NCBI GenBank assembly: GCA_014843695.1
Contig: CM026390.1
Coordinates: 54,278,121 to 54,342,120 of the forward strand
Reading direction: 5' to 3'
Source of the DNA: Archivesica marissinica
Lineage: Eukaryota; Mollusca; Bivalvia; Venerida; Vesicomyidae
Length of the DNA stretch: 64,000 bases
Both the position numbers and the translations under genes were made by a program. Below, in pieces: positions 57,851-64,000 of this stretch (position 1 is its first letter; each line of letters opens with the position of its first letter). The notes beneath the pieces were generated by a model. That model did no database searches, was not told the DNA's origin, and saw only the letters and a program-made list of their open reading frames with translations.

Positions 57851-60800
57851 CTGAAATACAACCACAGTACATGTAATCTGTGATGCACAGATATAGATAG
57901 ATCGCTACTGCTCTAACCGCTATACTCTCACCTAACTCTTGCCTTTCTCTCTCTGTAACCTGAAATACAACCACAGTACATGTAATCTGTGACGCACAGA
58001 TAGCACACTACTGCTCTAACCGCGATACTCTCACCTAACTCTTGTCTTTCTCTCTCTGTAACCTGAAATACAACCACTGTACATGTAATCTGTGATGCAC
58101 AGATAGATCACTACTGCTCTAACCGCTATACTCTCACCTAACTCTTGCCTTTCTCTCTCTGTAACCTGAAATACATCCACAGTACATGTAATCTGTGACG
58201 CACAGATAGCACACTACTGCTCTAACCGCTATACTCTCACCTAACTCTTGTCTTTCTCTCTCTGTAACCTGAAATACAACCACTGTACATGTAATCTGTG
58301 ATGCACAGATAGATCACTACTGCTCTAACCGCTATACTCTCACCCAACTCTTGCCTTTCTCTCTCTGTAACCTGAAATACAACCACTGTACACGTAATCT
58401 GTGACGCACAGATAGATCACTACTGCTCTAACCGCTATACTCTCACCTAACTCTTGCCTTTCTCTCTCTGTAACCTGAAATACATCCACAGTACATGTAA
58501 TCTGTGACGCACAGATAGCACACTACTGCTCTAACCGCTATACTCTCACCTAACTCTTGTCTTTCTCTCTCTGTAACCTGAAATACAACCACTGTACATG
58601 TAATCTGTGATGCACAGATAGATCACTACTGCTCTAACCGCTATACTCTCACCCAACTCTTGCCTTTCTCTCTCTGTAACCTGAAATACAACCACTGTAC
58701 ACGTACTCTGTGACGCACAGATAGATCACTACTGCTCTAACCACTATACTCTCACTTAACTCTTGCCGTTATCATTTTTTCTGATTTTCTTATAAAACTT
58801 TAATTTTTCTCAACATCAAGCACTGCCATCAACTCACAAATCTTGACAATCTAAATGCTATTTGTATCCGTGATCAAAGAATTCATACTAGCAAGCTTAA
58901 GCTATTAAATAATGTAATAATTTCTTTTTTATTGTAAGCAATCTTCACACAGGAGCAGTCTATGTACACCTGCTTTAAAGTGACACTACATCAGTGAAAT
59001 CGCAATTTTATACAGAATGTAATTTCCTAATATATTGTATAATTTGTTTCTAAATATTTGCCTCAAAAACTGAGTATTTCAACTAATAAACAAGTGTCGT
59101 ATACGCGGTTTGTTGACATAACAAAATAATGTAAACAGGGTCGATATTTTGGAGACATGTTTAAGAGATTATTGAGCAGAGATGGACAGATTTATATATG
59201 GGAACCACATTATTGTCTTTTGCTATATGTATAGCAACATAACACTATTATCTTTCCATCAGTACAAACAGACAGACGCACGGCCAGTGTGGCTCACATA
59301 ATAATTGAGTATATTGGATGTATGTACTGTAGAAGACAAACCTGCATCAATCTATGACAGAACTGTGCCGCACTGAGGTCTGGCTTCACCATCTCAAACA
59401 TGACCATGTTGGTATCCACACCATCTTCAGGAATACGCACAACGCTACTCTCTAACTCCTTAATAGCTGAATCATAACATTAAACATATATAACACCATT
59501 CCTCCTCAAATATGACATAACACCAACCATATATAACACCATTCCTCCTCAAATATGACATAACACCAAACATATATAACACCATTCCTCCTCAAATATG
59601 ACATAACACCAAACATATATAACACCATTCCTCTCGAATATGACATAACATTAAACATATATAACACCATTCCTCTCGAATATGACATAACACCAAACAT
59701 ATATAACACAATTCCTCCTTGAATATGACATAACACCAAACATATATAACACCATTCCTCCTCGAATATAACATAGCACCAAACATATATAACACCATTC
59801 CTCCTCAAATATGACATAGCACCAAACATATATAACACCATTCCTCATCGAATATGACATAACACCAAACATATATAACACCATTCCTCATCGAATATGA
59901 CATAGCACCAAACATATATAACACCATTCCTCATCGAATATGACATAACACCAAACATATATAACACCATTCCTCTCGAATATGACATAACACTAAACAT
60001 ATATAACACCATTCCTCTCGAATATGACATAACACTAAACATATATAACACCATTCCTCTCGAATATGACATAACACCAAACATATATAACACCATTCCT
60101 CTCAAATATGACATAACACTAAACATATATAACACCATTCCTCTCTAATATGACATAACACCAAACATATATAACACCATTCCTTTCGAATATGACATAA
60201 CACCAAACATATATAACACCATTCCTCATCGAATATGACATAACACTAAACATATATAACACCATTCCTCTCGAATATGACATAACACTAAACATATATA
60301 ACACCATTCCTCTCGAATATGACATAACACCAAACATATATAACACCATTCCTCATTGAATATAACATAGCACCAAACATGTTGAATAAATAGCAACATG
60401 GCGTGCCTAGAATTATAGATATCCATAAACTGAATTATGGATATCCATAAACAACGAATAAATAGCAAAACGGCGCCCCATACATTTCCTTCCCTTGGGT
60501 TTTTTCTGCTATCAGACAAAGAATAAAACATGTTTTGTATGAGTGAGTCAGAGTAACCTTGACCTCTACATTTGAATATTCAAGACACTGAGACAGTCTT
60601 GTGCTATTTGGCATGACTATGAGCATATCTTAGACGAAATTATTTCAATTATGGGTCAAGATTAATAACATATCTATCTAAACACCAGTAGTGTCCAATT
60701 ATAATTCATGTGACCTTGAACTTTCACCAAGCACGACCTTGCATTTGCAGCACTGGAAATATATACCTTTGGCTATTTGCCTGGCCCTATCATGATCAAC

Positions 60801-61515
60801 ATGCAGCTTGGGGACAATGTGTTCCAGCGAGTAGAGGGCTGCACCAGCTATGACACCTGCTTGTCTCATACCTCCACCCAGGGCTTTACGCATCCTCCGT
60901 GCCCTGTAGGTAACATACAAACATCAACATTAACCGTATTGGTTTCTGGAGTTGATTTCTAATGACAGTTTAGTTACTTATTATTAAAGATGTCCAATGT
61001 CAGAACAAGTTTTTAAAATTATTGTGTGTTTTACGTTTATTTATCGTCGCTACCGGTTGCCCATATGAGCGACGCCTCCTGAAGAGATTAGTCATTTTAG
61101 ATTTTTGGAGGATAGTGCAATGATAGATACAGACAGAGACCCATTCCAGAGTCTCCTCTGGTTCTTTTACGTGCACAGTGTACACCACCGACACGAGACC
61201 TTGGTTTAAAGTCCCATCTGAAAGACTGTTAATTTTATTAGGGTCAGATGGGGGATCGAACCTGCGATCCCTGGATTACCAGTCCAGCATGTTACACTGG
61301 ACTACAGAATTCCGTCTAAAATTATTTCTCTACAATACATTTTTATTTGCCCCGCATCCAGGACTTTGTGTTAGTATTAAGGTAGAATTTAGCTCATACT
61401 CATAACCGCAGAGTGAGGTAAACGTGTTGACAAGGTTTATGTATGTGTAGTGAACTTACATGTGTATATAGTCGTTGCTACCAGCTATAATAGAGCCCAA
61501 TGGTGCACCCAAACC
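57686..61515 (-). CDS. THA1: L-threonine aldolase, last four coding exons (3' part of gene)
   Basis: PLP-dependent L-threonine aldolase cleaves L-threonine or allo-threonine to glycine and acetaldehyde. Four minus-strand exons (61,460-61,515; 60,767-60,903; 59,342-59,466; 57,686-57,850) splice to 483 nt, which is 160 residues plus a TAA stop. All junctions have AG/GT borders and matching phases. Family motifs appear in order: GLGAPLGS, RRMRKALGGGMRQAGV, DHDRARQIAK, VDTNMVMFEM, and a C-terminal RVVTHVDLD segment. Family members are usually about 340-400 residues, so a bit over half of the protein is encoded to the right of position 64,000. The catalytic lysine normally sits directly before GLGAP; here it would be the last codon of the preceding, unseen exon. 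I saw no clear AATAAA on the minus strand soon after the stop. The symbol follows the mouse name; the family call is firm and the orthology is inferred. Confidence 0.9.
57787..58768 (-). repeat. 103-bp tandem array made of splice acceptor plus start of last exon
   Basis: Nine full copies and one partial copy occur. The first spacing is 109 bp; the rest are exactly 103 bp. Read on the minus strand, each full unit holds about 40 bp of intron, the acceptor TGTATTTCAG, and about 64 bp identical or nearly identical to the start of the terminal threonine aldolase exon. Exon-start equivalents fall at 57,850, 57,959, 58,062, 58,165, 58,268, 58,371, 58,474, 58,577 and 58,680. The tenth copy (58,729-58,768) is truncated before the acceptor. 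Alternation of subtypes (GATAGATCACTA versus GATAGCACACTA) shows that some expansion went by multi-unit blocks. Confidence 0.92.
58975..59150. mobile_element. Fragment of the TTAA-flanked element, inverted relative to the first
   Basis: Starts TTAA-AGTGACACTACATCAG and continues with AGAATGTAATTTCCTAATAT and GTATACGCGGTTTGTTGACA. This is the reverse complement of about 750-915. Similarity fades after about 59,150, and the other terminus is not recognisable. It lies in the last intron of the threonine aldolase gene. Confidence 0.82.
59342..59466 (-). CDS. THA1: Threonine aldolase exon (VDTNMV exon)
   Basis: The 125-nt exon follows ATGATTCAG and ends CAG before GTTTGT (phase 0). After completing the split Ala codon it encodes IKELESSVVRIPEDGVDTNM followed by VMFEMVKPDLSAAQFCHRLMQ. 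D-T-N-M-V is the family motif of the small C-terminal domain. A 41-43-bp minisatellite stops immediately upstream of the acceptor. Confidence 0.9.
59467..60380. repeat. 41-43-bp minisatellite in threonine aldolase intron
   Basis: About 21 copies of a unit containing AACACCATTCCTC and ATGACATAACACCAAACATA. Length varies with CTCCTC/CTCATC versus CTC. The array fills most of the 1,300-bp intron between the exons at 60,767 and 59,466 and ends at the acceptor of the downstream exon. The unit on the transcribed minus strand is T-rich with ATATATGTTT blocks. Confidence 0.93.
60381..60766. other. Intron segment with short palindromes
   Basis: This is intronic sequence without a gene. It holds the perfect 14-bp palindrome TATGGATATCCATA near 60,435-60,450 and imperfect direct copies of GAATAAATAGCAA followed by CATGGCG or AACGGCG. 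It looks like the worn remains of a small inverted-repeat element. The rest is unremarkable. Confidence 0.5.
60767..60903 (-). CDS. THA1: Threonine aldolase exon (GGGMRQAG exon)
   Basis: The 137-nt exon follows ACCTACAG and ends before GTATAT, leaving one G that joins CT of the next exon to give Ala. Its first G completes the Met codon split with the upstream exon. It encodes ARRMRKALGGGMRQAGVIAG, then a helix ending DHDRARQIAK. The R-K-x-L-G-G-G-M-R-Q block is among the most conserved in the family and contributes to the PLP phosphate and tetramer region. Confidence 0.92.
61024..61316 (-). mobile_element. SINE family A, full length, in threonine aldolase intron
   Basis: tRNA-headed SINE inserted in the intron between the exons at 61,460 and 60,903, in the same orientation as the gene. 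Head: A-box region TGTAGTCCAGTG and B box GGTTCGATCCCC on the minus strand. Body: GGTGGTGTACACTGTGCACG and ATGGGTCTCTGTCTGTATC. Tail: GGGCAACCGGTAGCGACGAT plus AAATAAACG. The 10-bp TAAAATTATT flanks it at 61,014-61,023 and 61,317-61,326, a clean target-site duplication. The head has a small deletion in the A-box area. Confidence 0.9.
61460..61515 (-). CDS. THA1: Threonine aldolase exon (GLGAP exon)
   Basis: The 56-nt exon starts after TCTCACAG and ends at a perfect GTAAGT donor (phase 2). It encodes GLGAPLGSIIAGSNDYIH plus two bases of a split Met codon. GLGAP-x-GS follows the PLP-binding lysine in threonine aldolases, so the previous exon should end with that lysine codon. I found no such exon between 61,516 and 64,000. 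Confidence 0.88.
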
Positions 61516-61544
61516 CTGTGAGACATGCAATATACACACATACA

Positions 61545-61582
61545 TACATACATACATACATACATTCATACATGTACATACT
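61545..61582. repeat. (ACAT)n microsatellite in intron
   Basis: A run of CATA units with one TTCATA interruption, 30 bp upstream (on the minus strand) of the GLGAP exon acceptor. Confidence 0.85.
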
Positions 61583-61964
61583 GTAAATCCAGTTGCTTTT
61601 GGGGGAAATTAAGCTTTGTGGGCTTTCAAATTTTGTGGATTTCTCCTTAATCTTGTGTCACTCCTGATCTAAACATAGATTTTATGTTACTGTTAAACAA
61701 CAAAACCCACAAAAATTATATTCCCCCACAGTGTATTAAGATTTTACAACATATACTTTTTAGTAAAACTACACTGCCAAACAAAAGTCTGGAAATAAGT
61801 TCACTGTTCATAAATTTAAACTGAATATCATCTCACAAGTTTTCAATGTCTTCTATAATCATGAATTCATAAACGGGTCACACTTGTTTTTATGTAGTTT
61901 TCACTTCTGCTGTTCATTTTCATGTTGTTTCCCGACTTTTGTTGAACAGTTTATTATACACATA

Positions 61965-62113
61965 CAGTTAAACCTGTGCTAAAGACCATCTTTGAATAAA
62001 CACACCAACATGTAGTAAACATCTGCTATAAACATTCTGACCCCCCACTAAGCCATTCTCAATGCATGTTAATACCACTTTCTGTAGATGCTCTTTCCAG
62101 ACAGGTTAGACTG
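61965..62113. mobile_element. TA-flanked element, diverged copy
   Basis: Termini CAGTTAAACCTGTGCTAA and ACAGGTTAGACTG are inverted and TA-flanked, with internal ATAAAC/TAAGCC motifs. The interior is highly diverged from the 40,347 copy. It lies in the intron upstream of the GLGAP exon. Confidence 0.7.
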
Positions 62114-62141
62114 TATACAGTACTACACAAATGTATACAAA

Positions 62142-62582
62142 AGTTAGTTTAATATATACACATTTATTGTTTAATATATACACATTTACTGTTTAATATA
62201 TACACATTTATTGTTTAATATATACACATTTACTGTTTAATATATACACATTTATTGTTTAATATATACACATTTATTGTTTAATATATACACATTTATT
62301 GTTTAATATATACACATTTATTGTTTAATATATACACATTTATTGTTTAATATATACACATTTACTGTTTAATATATACACATTTATTGTTTAATATATA
62401 CACATTTATTGTTTAATATATACACATTTACTGTTTAATATATACCCATTTATTGTTTAATATATACACATTTATTGTTTAATATATACACATTTATTGT
62501 TTAATATATACACATTTATTGTTTAATATATACACATTTACTGTTTAATATATACACATTTATTTTTTAATAAATACACATT
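62142..62582. repeat. 22-bp AT-rich minisatellite in intron
   Basis: About 20 copies of TTTAATATATACACATTTAT-TG with a single common variant (ACTG). Homogeneous and strictly 22 bp. Presumed intronic for threonine aldolase. Confidence 0.94.
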
Positions 62583-62682
62583 TATTTTAGCTATATTAGT
62601 GAAATCAATTATTACAACTTAGACTAGTTCCTCTCAAGATCTCATTTCTGATGGAACCTTAGAGAGATGTATATATCTTGCA

Positions 62683-62858
62683 TCATCACCAATCAATATT
62701 GCATCATCGCCAATAAAGATTGCATCATCACCAATCAATATTGCATCATCACCAATAAAGATTGCATCATCACCAATAAAGATTGCATCATCACCAATCA
62801 ATATTGCATCATCACCAATCAATATTGCATCATCACCAATCAATATTGCATCATCACT
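62683..62858. repeat. 21-bp tandem repeat in intron
   Basis: About eight copies of GCATCATCACCAATCAATAT-T, alternating AATCAATATT and AATAAAGATT. The minus frame reads IGDDAIL/IGDDAIF by chance of the 21-bp period; the region is intronic. Confidence 0.93.
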
Positions 62859-63381
62859 ATTGACAGACAGACAGATTCTTTTATTTCACTCAGGTATATA
62901 TAACGTAATACATTTAAACAGATACATAATGGTCCCAATACACATAATTGTGATGTAGTATTCAACATGGGGGAAAGATAGCACTTCAACTAGAAAGGTG
63001 TCTCAAGATACGTTCCTGCAATGAAAATATGCAGCCGAATATCACAATATTTCTTCACCATAAAAATAGTTCCATTTAGTAATTTATTATAGCATATGAA
63101 TGTTGTCTAAAAACGGGAGTTGTATGTTCCCTGTTCGGAGAGTGCCGCAGAAGTATTATTCTGTGCTTCTGCAATAGCAATATTTTATCTTGGGCATAAT
63201 ATTTGGACTTAAAACACTGTTGTGACATCATACCTTTGTACTTGCAGTCCATTATTATTAATATTGGACTGCTGTCAAAAGGCCAGAGTATTATATTGAA
63301 TCCTACCCGTAAATGTACGAAATTAACAATTTTAATTAGTAGAATCTTGTTATATAAGTGTGTGTTTGAAGTAAGATATAA
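62859..63381. other. Presumed intron, no recognisable feature
   Basis: No threonine aldolase exon is found here. I looked on the minus strand for a segment ending in a lysine codon plus GT and containing the usual upstream family sequence. Two overlapping frames of 70-111 codons show no motif. Confidence 0.5.
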
Positions 63382-63655
63382 CCGGATATGTAGTCCAGTG
63401 GTAACCCCCATCTGACCCTAATAAAATTGCGGAAGAGATTAGTCATTTTAGAGTTTTGGAGGATAGTGCAATGATACAGACAGAAACCCATTTCAGAATC
63501 TCCTCTGGTTCTTTAATGTACACGATGTAAAGCACCGACACGAGACCTCGGTTTAAAGTCCCAGAAAGACTGTTATTTTATTAGTGTCAGACGGGGGATT
63601 GAACCTGCGATCCGTGGATTACCAGTCCATCGTGCTACCACTGGACTACAGATCA
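63382..63655. mobile_element. Head-to-head SINE family A composite
   Basis: A 45-bp plus-strand head fragment (63,382-63,428: TGTAGTCCAGTGGTAAC, B box deleted) is followed directly by a minus-strand copy (63,430-63,655) that keeps body and tRNA head but has lost the GGCAACCGGTAGCGACG tail. The joint gives a near palindrome with a SINE head at each end. It lies in the intron upstream of the last four threonine aldolase exons. Confidence 0.82.
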
Positions 63656-64000
63656 GTCTGTGCAGTGTTACATGTGAGAGATTTTATTTTAATGGCTTCA
63701 GTGATCAATTGGCAGCTGCTATTAGTCATCCAGCAGAGGTGTAATAATTCAATTTAGTTAATTGTAACTGGTCTTTCAAGCATGTTTTGAAACAAACAAT
63801 TATGATATTATTGAAAATGTTATGGATCGATTTTTGAATAGTTTTTTTTGATTCTGAAAACAATCCAGGACCAATAGTTTTTAGAGGCCTTGCCAACAAG
63901 TATTAGAGCTGGAATAAACAGAATTGTTATCAATTGTTCTTATCATTCAATAAGAACCATTTCGTGTGCTTAAAAAAACACACGAACAGACATTCTCAGA
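63656..64000. other. Presumed intron, no recognisable feature
   Basis: Unique AT-rich sequence to the window edge, with a short inverted pair TTCGTGTG / CACACGAA near 63,961-63,987. No exon is recognised. Confidence 0.5.

Noticed and set aside
62634..62843. Minus-strand frame with IGDDAIL repeats
   Set aside because: Translation of the 21-bp repeat in an intron; no independent support.
1..64000. Telomere or rRNA/5S clusters as the cause of the repeats
   Set aside because: I saw no TTAGGG or similar runs and no rRNA-like sequence in the window.
61516..64000. Further upstream threonine aldolase exon inside the window
   Set aside because: No minus-strand segment with the expected upstream family sequence, a terminal lysine codon and a donor was found.

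Overview
This is a eukaryotic (metazoan) window. It carries spliced exons, tRNA-headed SINEs with target-site duplications, short inverted-repeat transposons, a decayed LINE, and two N gaps of exactly 1,000 bases. There are no operons, ribosome binding sites or prokaryotic genes. The density of tandem repeats, the AT-rich sequence and the SINE/MITE mixture suggest a marine invertebrate, plausibly a mollusc. That is an inference; nothing here names the species.

One real protein-coding gene is recognisable. On the minus strand at 57,686-61,515 lie the last four coding exons of a PLP-dependent L-threonine aldolase. Splice sites are canonical, reading phases match at every junction, and a stop codon follows. 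The earlier exons, including the catalytic lysine codon, lie beyond the right edge of the window.

By summing array spans, about two thirds of the resolved bases (about 41 of 62 kb) are tandem repeats, in at least 20 separate arrays with unrelated units. From left to right the units are: 41/40 bp (2.33-5.17 kb), 56 bp (7.66-8.28), 26/23 bp (8.56-11.55), 21 bp (11.62-11.70), 18 bp (20.21-31.63, the largest), 36 bp (31.79-32.84), 77 bp (32.89-33.43), 31 bp (33.65-34.13), 39 bp (34.85-39.85), 12/15 bp (40.96 into a gap at 44.38), 71/45 bp (45.38-51.33), 22 bp (52.47-53.25), 55 bp (53.33-53.78), 43 bp (53.79-55.35), 34 bp (55.44-55.94), 40 bp (56.35-57.59), 103 bp (57.79-58.77), 41-43 bp (59.47-60.38), 22 bp (62.14-62.58) and 21 bp (62.68-62.86). 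Every long open frame in these arrays is a by-product of the repeat unit.

The spaces between arrays are filled with mobile elements. I name four tRNA-headed SINE families A to D. A and some C copies share one 3' tail, while other C copies have a different tail. Inverted-repeat elements include a TTAA-flanked one (440-915), a TA-flanked family (40,347-40,524 and relatives) and a 148-bp family with exact 9-bp target duplications (13,950-14,097 and 39,913-40,060). A broken LINE lies at 7,247-8,453 on the minus strand and has a minisatellite grown inside it.

The most interesting structure is in the threonine aldolase gene. Its last intron/exon boundary (3' splice site plus about 64 coding bases) has been amplified into a 103-bp tandem array with nine near-identical splice acceptors. 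Only the last one keeps the reading frame. The penultimate intron's array also runs right up to its acceptor. Other structures worth checking are a tandem-repeat core enclosed by inverted repeats (52,414-53,335), a 62-bp perfect inverted repeat around SINEs (14,080-15,254), and an 11-kb array whose plus strand repeats GTGAGT hundreds of times.
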